Source: an uncultured Bacteroidales bacterium (GTDB taxonomy: Bacteria; Bacteroidota; Bacteroidia; Bacteroidales; WCHB1-69). From it: a stretch of 64,000 nucleotides of DNA. The stretch lies in contig CALECM010000073.1 in the NCBI GenBank assembly GCA_937949745.1, positions 21,100-85,099 on the forward strand, given 5' to 3'. The stretch's first letter is position 1. Each line of letters opens with the position of its first letter. The notes beneath the pieces were generated by a model. That model was not told the DNA's origin. It ran no database searches and saw only the letters and a list, made by a program, of their open reading frames with translations. Both the position numbers and the translations under genes were made by a program. Below are positions 54,914-62,991 of this stretch, piece after piece.

Positions 54914-56036
54914 TCTCAATTATTTCATAATCCTTCAATTGCAATAGCCGGGATCTCTGGTTCTCGTAACCTCCGTTTTCCGTTTTCCGGAAATCAAAAT
55001 CCAGGGATAAGGGGTGGTAATTGAATTTATTGCGATCGAAACCATGCAAAAGATATTGGATGAAGAACCGGGTAATGTCGTATCCCTGATAAGAAAAACG
55101 CAAAATATCGGGTGGCGAATGGAATTGGTCGATAAATTCACTTTCGAAATAAATGGTTTTATCATCCTTACGGTCAACGTAATAATTGGAAAAGTAATAA
55201 GCTTCCAACTTATTGAAATTCTCCATTTCCGTGGAGATCTCAATAAGCCACGTTTCCGGGATTAGCATTGAAAGCAGGGGGAGATCTTTTTTCGTTACAA
55301 GATTCCGGAAATTGTTGATTACGGCGGCGTGCGATTGCGCGTATGTGATCACGATATTTTGCTTACCGGGAATAAGTTTGGCTGTCAGAGCCGAAACACC
55401 TGTGCTAAATGGAATTTTTTGGTACGGGATCGAGTCCTCCCGGAAAATCTTTTCGTATAATCTGGTTTCTTTTGAGCCGGTTTCGTCCACCCAGAAGAAA
55501 AGTTCGTAATCTTCATACTGCTCCATCAACAGTTTCGAAAGGATATTCGGCCGCGCTTCCGGTGAAGGTATCAGTTTATAGACATATTCGTTATTTAATA
55601 AAAAATCCCTTCTGTTGGAAAAAGGGTTGAGAATAGGGATCCGGTACTTCAAGGCATACCGGGCCGCAATTTCAAACATCCTGCTGTAGAAGGGGCCGAT
55701 GATCAGGTCCACTTTTTGCATCAGGACGGAATCTTCCATGATTGCCGTCAGTTTCGCGGCATCATCCACGACATCCCTGACGATTATATTTAACCTGACT
55801 CCTTCGTCGTCAAACTCTTTCAGGGCTATCTGCGCGCCTTCCCAGAAAGCTGTGAGCTGGAAAGCAGGTACGGCGTAAATATCATCATCCGAAGTAAATT
55901 TGCGTGCATTGACTTCCTCAATCTCGTTGCTGTAAAAAGGAATAAGATATAAAACGGTTTTCGCACCATAATCCGGTTGGGTAAAAGAAATGTTTGCCCA
56001 CAGTATAAGTGCTGAAACCAGTAAGTATCTTTTCAT
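54897..56036 (-). CDS. Periplasmic-binding-fold (type 1) protein, LppC/amino-acid receptor-like
   Basis: 379 residues from ATG 56036, with a signal peptide (YLLVSALILWANISFTQ). The body has the alternating alpha/beta order of type 1 periplasmic-binding proteins: VLYLIPFYSNEI, AQIALKEFDDEGVRLNIIVR, VDLIIGPFYSRM, IPILNPFSNR. In Bacteroidetes, longer relatives carry LysM domains; none is present here. There are no ABC-permease genes nearby, so it may be an envelope-assembly factor of the LpoA/LppC kind rather than a transporter receptor. Its last 17 bases overlap the end of priA. Confidence 0.75.
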   Translation of the reverse strand: MKRYLLVSALILWANISFTQPDYGAKTVLYLIPFYSNEIEEVNARKFTSDDDIYAVPAFQLTAFWEGAQIALKEFDDEGVRLNIIVRDVVDDAAKLTAIMEDSVLMQKVDLIIGPFYSRMFEIAARYALKYRIPILNPFSNRRDFLLNNEYVYKLIPSPEARPNILSKLLMEQYEDYELFFWVDETGSKETRLYEKIFREDSIPYQKIPFSTGVSALTAKLIPGKQNIVITYAQSHAAVINNFRNLVTKKDLPLLSMLIPETWLIEISTEMENFNKLEAYYFSNYYVDRKDDKTIYFESEFIDQFHSPPDILRFSYQGYDITRFFIQYLLHGFDRNKFNYHPLSLDFDFRKTENGGYENQRSRLLQLKDYEIIEIRRPH

Positions 56037-56088
56037 AAAAATAAATTGGAAATGCAAATATACGGAAACTATCTTATAATATCAAATG

Positions 56089-56670
56089 CTACTGCTCCCA
56101 CTTCATCTTGTCGTAGTCGCTCTTTAACATTCCGTATATCTCCAGATCCACGAAAGTGTTATCCGGCATTAGTTCGCCGGCACGGTCGATGCCTTCGAAA
56201 TAATAACCGATCTGCCGTGGAATATGGCTCACCGTATAGTTTCCCACAGGACATTTGATATGGATTTTGTGAAGGCTGAGTTCGTCATAAGCGAAATCCA
56301 TCAGGGCGATCACCGAGCGTACGGCAATTTCTTTTTCCTGCAGGGAAGAGGATATCCAATAGCCGATCTCCGCCTTTTTATTGTTTTTGTCCAGATTAAT
56401 CAGCCCTACAAGGCCGGCGAACTCGTCTTCATTTTTGATCATGAACATGTGCCCGGAAATCAGGTCCGCCATATTCATGGTGGTGACCACAAGTTGTTCC
56501 GGTTCGTTTCCGATCGTGTAATTCGCGAAAGGAATCCAACGCCCCTGGTAGGCTTTTTGTGATTCTACAATGGAATAAATGATTGATATATCGGAAAATT
56601 CAATTTGTTTCAAAGATATTTCCTCGGATATTTCAATGACTTTGATGCGGGAATCGCTACAGTTCTTCAT
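56089..56670 (-). CDS. GNAT acetyltransferase (RimJ/RimL-like), paralogue A
   Basis: 193 residues from ATG 56670. GNAT core with the acetyl-CoA strand/loop (EFAGLVGLINLDKNNKKAEIG, QEKEIAVRSVIALMDFAY) and LHKIHIKCPVGNYTVSHIPR near the end. It probably acetylates an N-terminal or small-molecule amine. It is about 45% identical by eye to the neighbouring GNAT. The -7 element at 56695-56702 (minus, TATCTTTG) rules out the longer frame, whose first codon lies inside the leader. Confidence 0.85.
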   Translation of the reverse strand: MKNCSDSRIKVIEISEEISLKQIEFSDISIIYSIVESQKAYQGRWIPFANYTIGNEPEQLVVTTMNMADLISGHMFMIKNEDEFAGLVGLINLDKNNKKAEIGYWISSSLQEKEIAVRSVIALMDFAYDELSLHKIHIKCPVGNYTVSHIPRQIGYYFEGIDRAGELMPDNTFVDLEIYGMLKSDYDKMKWEQ

Positions 56671-56694
56671 TATAGAGAGTTTAAAAACACGCTG

Positions 56695-56702
56695 CAAAGA
56701 TA
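56695..56702 (-). promoter_or_regulatory. -7 promoter element of GNAT A (TATCTTTG)
   Basis: Minus-strand TAnnTTTG 24 bases before ATG 56670; each GNAT copy has its own such element. Confidence 0.6.
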
Positions 56703-56826
56703 GAAAAAAATAAATGATTTTATAATTATTTGCATTTAAAAATGCAAAAAAAAATTAATATTGACCTAAATTTTACAATTTAATGTATATATTCATCCGT
56801 TTATTCACTAAATTATGACTTTCCGG

Positions 56827-57393
56827 CTATAATTCGTAATCTTTTTTCAGTTTACTATATACTTCAATATCGGCAAATGTGCCGTCGTATTTTTTTTCTC
56901 CTTCCCTTTCGATTCCTTCAAATTTAAAATCCAGGTTCTTCGGGATATTGCTGCTTCTATAATTTCCTACGGCACATCTGATCTGGATACGGTTCATGTC
57001 CAGCTCGTTAAAAGCGAAATCCATCAATGATTTAACCGAGGAGGTAACGATCCCTTTTTTTTGCAGATCCTCCGAAAGCCAGTAACCGATCTCTGTTCTC
57101 TGGTTGGACCGGTCAGAGTCCCGGAATCCTGCCAATCCTGCAAAACGGTCACGGTAATGGATAACGAATGTATATTCCCTGAATTCTTCCGGTCTGTTTA
57201 GGGCTGAATCGACAAAAGCTTCGGTATCTTCCATTTTTAGTGTCGTATGGACAAAAGGTAACCATTCGCCCAGATATTTCCTCTGGGAATCAATCGTATG
57301 GAAAATATCCGGTGCATCGGAATATTCCATTTCTTTTAAAAGGATGTCATCAGAAACCTTTATGTTTTTTACCGGTTTATTTTTTTTATTCAT
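56827..57393 (-). CDS. GNAT acetyltransferase (RimJ/RimL-like), paralogue B
   Basis: 188 residues from ATG 57393. Same layout as paralogue A: ISEEISLKQIEFSDISIIYS there corresponds to VSDDILLKEMEYSDAPDIFH here, and RIQIRCAVGNYRSSNIPK to the acetyl-CoA-contact region. A tandem duplication, now well diverged. Own -7 element at 57415-57422 (minus, TATTTTTG). Substrate unknown. Confidence 0.85.
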   Translation of the reverse strand: MNKKNKPVKNIKVSDDILLKEMEYSDAPDIFHTIDSQRKYLGEWLPFVHTTLKMEDTEAFVDSALNRPEEFREYTFVIHYRDRFAGLAGFRDSDRSNQRTEIGYWLSEDLQKKGIVTSSVKSLMDFAFNELDMNRIQIRCAVGNYRSSNIPKNLDFKFEGIEREGEKKYDGTFADIEVYSKLKKDYEL

Positions 57394-57414
57394 GGCATGG
57401 ATTTTAAGAGAAAA

Positions 57415-57422
57415 CAAAAATA
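57415..57422 (-). promoter_or_regulatory. -7 promoter element of GNAT B (TATTTTTG)
   Basis: Minus-strand TAnnTTTG 21 bases before ATG 57393; excludes the longer frame starting at 57417. Confidence 0.55.
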
Positions 57423-57526
57423 GTAATTAATTGGATCACAGAGGCGGAATTAATCCCTTGAAATTAAACAAAAACACCTTTTTGAAAAAGGTAAATTTTT
57501 ACTTGTTTTTACCTGAAAACGGCTCA

Positions 57527-57555
57527 TTGTTGAACTGAATATATTTGTACTTTTG
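57527..57555 (+). promoter_or_regulatory. Promoter of aminotransferase gene (-33 TTG, -7 TACTTTTG)
   Basis: The -7 element is at 57548-57555 and TTGTTG at 57527-57532 provides a -33 element at about 18 bases spacing. This is the best-formed Bacteroidetes promoter in the window. Confidence 0.6.
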
Positions 57556-57593
57556 CGCTGTCATGTTATGGATATAAACATAAAAAATACAAT

Positions 57594-58826
57594 ATGGAAA
57601 TAATAGCCGACAGAGTAAGGAACATGTCAGAGTCGGAGACTTTGGCAATGACCCGCATAGCCCGTGAATTGCGGGAAAAAGGGATAGATGTTATCAGTTT
57701 AAGTATCGGGGAACCTGATTTTAATACACCGGAAGAAGTTAAGGAATATGCGAAAGAAGCTATCGATGAAAATTGGTCGCATTATCCTCCGGTGCCGGGA
57801 TATCCCGAATTACGAAAAGCGATCAGTCATAAATTTAAAAGGGACAATAACCTCGATTACACCGCTGACCAGATCGTGGTTTCCACCGGAGCCAAACAAT
57901 CGATTTACCAGATTGTCATGTCTCTGGTTAATCCGGGCGATGAGGTGATCATCCCCGTCCCGTATTGGGTAACTTACAAAGAGATAGTAAAAGTAGCGGA
58001 TGGAATTCCGATATATGTACAGGCAGGTATTGAGAACGATTTTAAGATCACGCCGCAACAACTCCGTACTGCGATTACTCCCAAAACGAAACTCATCATG
58101 TTCAGCAGCCCTTCCAATCCGACCGGAATGTTGTACACGAAAGATGAATTGAGGGCTATCGCAGAAGTAATAAGGGATTATCCGCAAATCACCATTATGG
58201 CTGATGAGATATACGAGCATATTAATTTCGAAGGTGAGCATGAAAGTATCGCTCAATTCGATTTTATCAAAGACCAGGTCGTTACGGTTAACGGTGTTGC
58301 CAAAGGCTTCGCGATGACCGGATGGAGGATCGGGTTTATCGGAGCTCCTCCCGCCATAGCCAAAGCATGTGGGAAATTACAGGGTCAGGTAACTTCGGCT
58401 ACCTGTTCCATCTCCCAGCGTGCTACCATCAAAGCTATGGAAATGGATCCCAAAACATCTGAAGATATCATCGGAATGCGGGAAACTTTCAGGAAAAGAA
58501 GAGATATGGTCTATGCATTGCTCAATGAAATTCCGGGATTCAAAGTACGTCTGCCCCAGGGAGCCTTCTATTTCTTCCCTGACGTATCGGAACTTTACGG
58601 TAAAAATGTGCCCGCCGGTTCTGCTTTCGCGGAAACATACGGAAAGACCACGATCGATAATTCGGAGGATATGTGTATGTATTTTCTCTACGATGCCAAT
58701 GTGGCGCTGGTACAGGGTTCGGCATTCGGCGATGACCGTTGCGTCCGATTCTCGTACGCTACTTCCGACGATAAACTGAAAGAAGCTATGCGCAGGGTTA
58801 AGGATGCTGTCCTTCAATTGCGTTAA
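57594..58826 (+). CDS. Class I aminotransferase, aspartate aminotransferase-like
   Basis: 410-residue PLP enzyme of the I-gamma group. STGAKQSIYQ (98-107) grips the phosphate, NPTG (175-178) and ADEIYEHI (203-210, Asp204 and Tyr207) contact the ring, Lys237 in NGVAKGFAM forms the Schiff base, and Arg245 in GWRIG binds phosphate. The C-terminal Arg that binds the substrate carboxylate is in CVRFSYAT. Aspartate/oxoglutarate is the likeliest pair, though related enzymes also use aromatic or prephenate substrates. Monocistronic. Confidence 0.9.
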   Translation: MEIIADRVRNMSESETLAMTRIARELREKGIDVISLSIGEPDFNTPEEVKEYAKEAIDENWSHYPPVPGYPELRKAISHKFKRDNNLDYTADQIVVSTGAKQSIYQIVMSLVNPGDEVIIPVPYWVTYKEIVKVADGIPIYVQAGIENDFKITPQQLRTAITPKTKLIMFSSPSNPTGMLYTKDELRAIAEVIRDYPQITIMADEIYEHINFEGEHESIAQFDFIKDQVVTVNGVAKGFAMTGWRIGFIGAPPAIAKACGKLQGQVTSATCSISQRATIKAMEMDPKTSEDIIGMRETFRKRRDMVYALLNEIPGFKVRLPQGAFYFFPDVSELYGKNVPAGSAFAETYGKTTIDNSEDMCMYFLYDANVALVQGSAFGDDRCVRFSYATSDDKLKEAMRRVKDAVLQLR

Positions 58827-58929
58827 TATATTCTGCTGACAGTCTTTAAAGGCTTTTAGAGGAAGTCCTTCTCCCGGATTATCCGGAAAAAGAAAAGTAA
58901 GGAATTAGGAAATCCAAATTAATTTTTAT

Positions 58930-58937
58930 TAATTTTG
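58930..58937 (+). promoter_or_regulatory. -7 promoter element of C10 protease gene (TAATTTTG)
   Basis: TAnnTTTG 28 bases before the ATG at 58966. Confidence 0.5.
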
Positions 58938-58965
58938 TCAGATACTATTTCCAAATTCCAGGATA

Positions 58966-61038
58966 ATGAAAAAAATATTGATATTAATTCTCATGGGCGC
59001 AGCCGGTTGGGCGAGCGCCCAATCTGTTACATTGGACGAAGCGTCCCGTATCGCATCGTTGTTTTTTGAAGAAAAAAATATGTCCTTCCGTAAATGTGCC
59101 GAAGTGGGGGTTTTGGGTACTGATACATTATATTATATTATGAATGCCGACGATGCTTTTGTCGTGGTGGCGGGAAACAAAAATTGCGTACCTGTTTTGG
59201 CCTACGTATTAGATCACTCTTATCGCGGAGAAAACTTAATCCCGCCGGTTGAGATGTGGTTAAAACATTACCATAACCAGTTGTCTTTATTAACGGAACA
59301 ACCTGTGGAAAACCCAGTCATGCAGGAATATTGGGCAGCTCTTCTGGGCACTAATGCTTCCTATCGAACGGCGCAAAGTATCACGCCATTCCTGGCGTCC
59401 AAATGGGGACAGGATGATTTTTATAATTTCTATTGTCCGAGAGATCTTGACGGACCTAACGGTCGCGCGGTTACGGGATGTGTAGCCACCGCCATGGCCC
59501 AGATACTTTATTACTTCCGTTTTCCCGAAAGCGGTATGGGTGAATATCATTATACCCATCCGGTTTATGGTTCTTTATCGGCCGATTTTGAAGAAGCGAC
59601 TTATAATTATGAAGCGATGTGTGACCAGCCTCTCCATGTAAATCCGGCGGCAAGCCTGCTAAATGCCCATCTGGGGATAGCCGTGGATATGGAGTATGGC
59701 CCTGCCGCATCCGGTATGACCAATCATAAGGCAGCCTATGTGATGAGGACTTATTTCAAATATTCTCCGGAAACGGAATATGTATACCGGGATAGCGTAT
59801 CACTCGATTGGGACAGTCTTATCGTAGACCATCTGGAACGCCGGATACCGCTTTATTACGCCGGTTGGAGCGTGCCGCATACCGACGGCCACGCTTTTGT
59901 GTGTGATGGTTTTGAAAAGAATAGCGAATCCCAATATTACTATCATTTTAATTTCGGATGGTCGGGTTATTATGACGGCTATTTTTATACCCGTTCCCTA
60001 AATCCCGGCGGTAGTAATTTTAACCTGGCCCAGGAATTGGTCGTGAACGCTTATCCTGATACGGCCCGATATACCTATCCTCCTATACTTATGAGCGGAA
60101 GCGAAATCCTCACTTCCGGAACCGGCTCGTTCGAATATGGGAATCCCAATGCCGGTCATGCACCTGTGGATTATTCCTGGCATATTATACCGGATGTCGA
60201 TAATTTGGATTCTATTCGATTTTCCGTTTCTTATAAGATCGGAGAGAACGATACCCTGATGATCCTCTCTGACGATCCGTATTGGCAAGGCTATACGATC
60301 ACAAATGATTCCGCGGTAATCTCAGGATTTGCCAATGGTTCCGAGATCTCTTTCCGGTTTAAAAGCGAGACGGGAACAGACAGCCGTTTTCGGGTTAATT
60401 ATCAGTCCCAATACCGGATCTTTTGCCGGAACACGGAACTTTATACACAACCTTCCGGTACGATTGAAGATGGTAGCGGTGAGTTTAAATATAACAATTG
60501 CGCTTATTGTAAGGCTTATATCAGGACCTCTGACCAGCAGATTACCCTTCGGATGGAAGAATTTGATACGGAATTGAATGAGGATATCCTTTACATATAC
60601 GATGCCAGGCAACGCCCGCCTGCTTTACTAACCTCTCTTTCCGGGAATTTGACCGACTCTGTCTATACTTTTTCAACCAACCGCCTCAATTTGATTTTCG
60701 AGACTTCGGAGAAGAATACTTACGACGGATGGCGTCTGCATTATACGTCGGGGGATATAACCGCGATTAACGAGTTTGAGAGGGATATTGACATTTCCGT
60801 TTTACCGAATCCCGTACAGGATTATGTGGATATCCACCTCCGGGAAGAAAATCCCGGATTACACAAAAATCGATATAGGTATGAAGTTTATGATCTTTCC
60901 GGACGTAAATTGACGGGAAATGGAATAGATAATACTTTAACCCGTGTGGATATGAGCAGATACAGCGCCGGGATCTATTTTCTAAGTATCTCACATCCGG
61001 AGCAACCTGGCCGGGTATTCAAGATTATTAAAAAATAA
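58966..61038 (+). CDS. Secreted C10 cysteine protease with T9SS type A sorting domain
   Basis: 690 residues. Signal peptide (LILMGAAGWASAQ) and an inhibitory pro-domain (about 20-130) precede a streptopain-fold catalytic domain. The nucleophile Cys172 lies in AVTGCVATAMAQ and His309 in TDGHAFVCDGF, with the Trp-rich FNFGWSGYYDG after it. Two CUB-like or Ig-like modules (about 375-600) come next. The last 75 residues are a type A T9SS C-terminal domain: VLPNPVQDYVDI, YEVYDLSGRKL, YSAGIYFLSI, ending VFKIIKK. Such proteases resemble periodontain/interpain of oral Bacteroidales and degrade host or environmental protein outside the cell. Confidence 0.92.
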   Translation: MKKILILILMGAAGWASAQSVTLDEASRIASLFFEEKNMSFRKCAEVGVLGTDTLYYIMNADDAFVVVAGNKNCVPVLAYVLDHSYRGENLIPPVEMWLKHYHNQLSLLTEQPVENPVMQEYWAALLGTNASYRTAQSITPFLASKWGQDDFYNFYCPRDLDGPNGRAVTGCVATAMAQILYYFRFPESGMGEYHYTHPVYGSLSADFEEATYNYEAMCDQPLHVNPAASLLNAHLGIAVDMEYGPAASGMTNHKAAYVMRTYFKYSPETEYVYRDSVSLDWDSLIVDHLERRIPLYYAGWSVPHTDGHAFVCDGFEKNSESQYYYHFNFGWSGYYDGYFYTRSLNPGGSNFNLAQELVVNAYPDTARYTYPPILMSGSEILTSGTGSFEYGNPNAGHAPVDYSWHIIPDVDNLDSIRFSVSYKIGENDTLMILSDDPYWQGYTITNDSAVISGFANGSEISFRFKSETGTDSRFRVNYQSQYRIFCRNTELYTQPSGTIEDGSGEFKYNNCAYCKAYIRTSDQQITLRMEEFDTELNEDILYIYDARQRPPALLTSLSGNLTDSVYTFSTNRLNLIFETSEKNTYDGWRLHYTSGDITAINEFERDIDISVLPNPVQDYVDIHLREENPGLHKNRYRYEVYDLSGRKLTGNGIDNTLTRVDMSRYSAGIYFLSISHPEQPGRVFKIIKK

Positions 61039-61151
61039 AGATAAAAGACTAATTTATCATTATTTACAAAGTCGTCATCCTAAACGGACACGGAGATTTA
61101 TCGCAGTGGTAGTGAAGGATCTGCAATGGATTTTAGGTTGTCGATAATTAG

Positions 61152-61173
61152 ATGTTTCGCTAACGCTCAACAT
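61152..61173 (-). repeat. Hairpin repeat unit (minus orientation)
   Basis: On the minus strand ATGTT/AACAT close a 12-base loop GAGCGTTAGCGA, matching the family at 19-21 kb. Degraded remnants precede it (61070-61110). It sits between the C10 protease and YitT genes, where no ORF is seen. Confidence 0.6.
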
Positions 61174-61225
61174 GACTAAAGTTATGCTTCCGGTCCTTGA
61201 GTTAAATCGAATGAACGGTATAACT

Positions 61226-62131
61226 TTACTGAAGTTTTTCTTCCAGGGATTTAAATCCTTCACCTATGATTTCATAAGCATCTACTACGGTGATGAAGGC
61301 CTTAGGGTCGATATTGAAAATATATTCATGGAGATCAGTAACATACCTTCTGTTGACTACGGTGAAAAGCACCTCTTTATCCTGACGGCTGAACATTCCT
61401 TTTCCTTCCAGTATGGTGCCTCCCTTTTTTAGGTCGAAAACGATGGTTTTCCGGATCTCTTCGCTTTTGTCGGAAATAATGAAGATGGCTTTGTCATCTG
61501 AAAATCCTTTCAATACCATATCAATAACTTTTCCCATGATGAATATGGTAAGCCATGAGTAAAGCGGTATTTTCCAGTCCTGGAACACCAGGAATCCCAG
61601 AATCACGATGCACGAATCTACCATCATCAATTGTGTGCCCAGGGGAATCTTTGTATACTTGGACAATATGGATGCGATGACGTCCGAACCTCCGCTGGAA
61701 GCACGCGCTTTGAATATCATCCCTACCCCGACTCCCATGATTACGCCGCCGAATATGCTGGCCAATAATACTTCATCATGCAAATTGAAAGGGTCTGGAC
61801 CGAAAACCCAGACTAAGGAATCCGTAAAAAAAGCGGTCAGGATAAACCCGACGAAAGTCTTGACGCCGAACCGGGGTCCCAGTAGTTTTAATCCTATTAA
61901 AGTCAGAGGAAGGTTAAAGCATAATGCGGATAAACCCACGGGAAATCCGAACTTGTGGTGTAAAACAATGGCAATACCGTAAATGCCGCCCGGGATGATC
62001 TTATAAGGCGTCATGAAAAAGGAATATCCGATTGCCAGTATAAAAGTGCCGAATACCAGGTAAAGATATGAGATGATCCACTTTTTGGAAAACGGTTTTT
62101 CCTTTAAAACAGAATACTTTTTATCCGCCAT
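61226..62131 (-). CDS. YitT family membrane protein
   Basis: 301 residues from ATG 62131. Five to six membrane segments in the first 200 residues (YLVFGTFILAIGYSFF; GGIYGIAIVLHH; SIFGGVIMGVGVGMIF), including the family's SSGGSDVIA loop. A cytoplasmic DUF2179 domain follows (about 215-300: DKAIFIISDKSEEIRKTI; EVLFTVVNRRYVTDL). Function of the family is unknown. The -7 element at 62142-62149 lies 11 bases before this ATG, and so excludes the longer frame from 62164. Confidence 0.88.
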   Translation of the reverse strand: MADKKYSVLKEKPFSKKWIISYLYLVFGTFILAIGYSFFMTPYKIIPGGIYGIAIVLHHKFGFPVGLSALCFNLPLTLIGLKLLGPRFGVKTFVGFILTAFFTDSLVWVFGPDPFNLHDEVLLASIFGGVIMGVGVGMIFKARASSGGSDVIASILSKYTKIPLGTQLMMVDSCIVILGFLVFQDWKIPLYSWLTIFIMGKVIDMVLKGFSDDKAIFIISDKSEEIRKTIVFDLKKGGTILEGKGMFSRQDKEVLFTVVNRRYVTDLHEYIFNIDPKAFITVVDAYEIIGEGFKSLEEKLQ

Positions 62132-62141
62132 TTTTTGTTTG

Positions 62142-62149
62142 CAAAAATA
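62142..62149 (-). promoter_or_regulatory. -7 promoter element of yitT-like gene (TATTTTTG)
   Basis: Minus-strand TAnnTTTG immediately upstream of ATG 62131. Confidence 0.5.
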
Positions 62150-62219
62150 TAATTTTAAACACAAACAAACATGAGAATCAGATAAAATATTCCTCTTATT
62201 TTATTGAGAATATTATAAT

Positions 62220-62822
62220 TTATTCAAAGATCAACATACGGTCTTCGAGGGGTGCCATATCTTTCTCCTGAGGTTGTGCCAACGCCGTACCGAAAGGCAT
62301 TTGCGCAATCAGTTTCCACTTCGGGTTAAGGTTCCATTCCCGTATTACATCACCGTCAATGATTGGATTGTAATGTTGAAGGGATGCGCCGAATCCGGCA
62401 TCTTCCAGCATGGTCCATACGACGAACTGATGCATTCCGGAAGCCTGTAACGACCAGAGATCGAAATTTTCCGCGTATTTCGGTAAATTAGCCTGTAATT
62501 CCTCAATGACGGTCTGATCTTCAAAAAATAATACGGTTCCGTATCCGGAAGCGAAACAGTTGTCTATTTTACTTTCGGATTGCCGGTATTGTTCTTCCGA
62601 AGTAATTTCTTTGAGTTTTGTTTTCACGATATTCCACAGTTTCTGGTGTTGTGGCCCCAACAACAAGACAAATCTTGCGGATTGGGAATTAAAGGCCGAC
62701 GGAACATGTTGTAAAGCTGTTCTGAGGATGTTTTCGATAGCGGCGTCTTCCACGGGAGAACTATTGCCTATCTGGTAATAGCTCCTCCGGTTCGTGATGG
62801 ATGCGGTAAAATTTCTTTCCAT
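62220..62822 (-). CDS. Nitroreductase family protein (YdjA/oxidoreductase-like)
   Basis: 200-residue FMN-dependent nitroreductase-fold protein. ITNRRSYYQIGNS (RRS FMN contact) is at the N-terminus, followed by VPSAFNSQSARFVLLLG, and the C-terminal IAQMPFGTALAQP supplies the last FMN contact. It resembles the fungal/bacterial Frm2-Hbn1 subgroup (SAFNSQSAR motif), thought to handle lipid or peroxide signals or to reduce nitro compounds. Physiological substrate unknown. Divergent from the propeller gene at 62992. Confidence 0.88.
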   Translation of the reverse strand: MERNFTASITNRRSYYQIGNSSPVEDAAIENILRTALQHVPSAFNSQSARFVLLLGPQHQKLWNIVKTKLKEITSEEQYRQSESKIDNCFASGYGTVLFFEDQTVIEELQANLPKYAENFDLWSLQASGMHQFVVWTMLEDAGFGASLQHYNPIIDGDVIREWNLNPKWKLIAQMPFGTALAQPQEKDMAPLEDRMLIFE

Positions 62823-62929
62823 GGTAATTTTGATTAATATAAAAACATAACAGTCCAGCCATGGCCTGGTTCAAATTAATGGTGATATTCCGTTTTAATC
62901 CGCCTTGAACCATATTTTTAACCTGTATG

Positions 62930-62962
62930 TTGAAATAGATATAATAAAATATGTTATCTTTG
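62930..62962 (+). promoter_or_regulatory. Promoter of beta-propeller gene (-33 TTG, -7 TATCTTTG)
   Basis: The -7 element is at 62955-62962 and a TTG at 62930-62932 is a possible -33 element (22-base spacing). The ATG at 62992 follows. Confidence 0.5.
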
Positions 62963-62991
62963 TCATTCAATCTAAAAAGAGCCCTCCTTTT

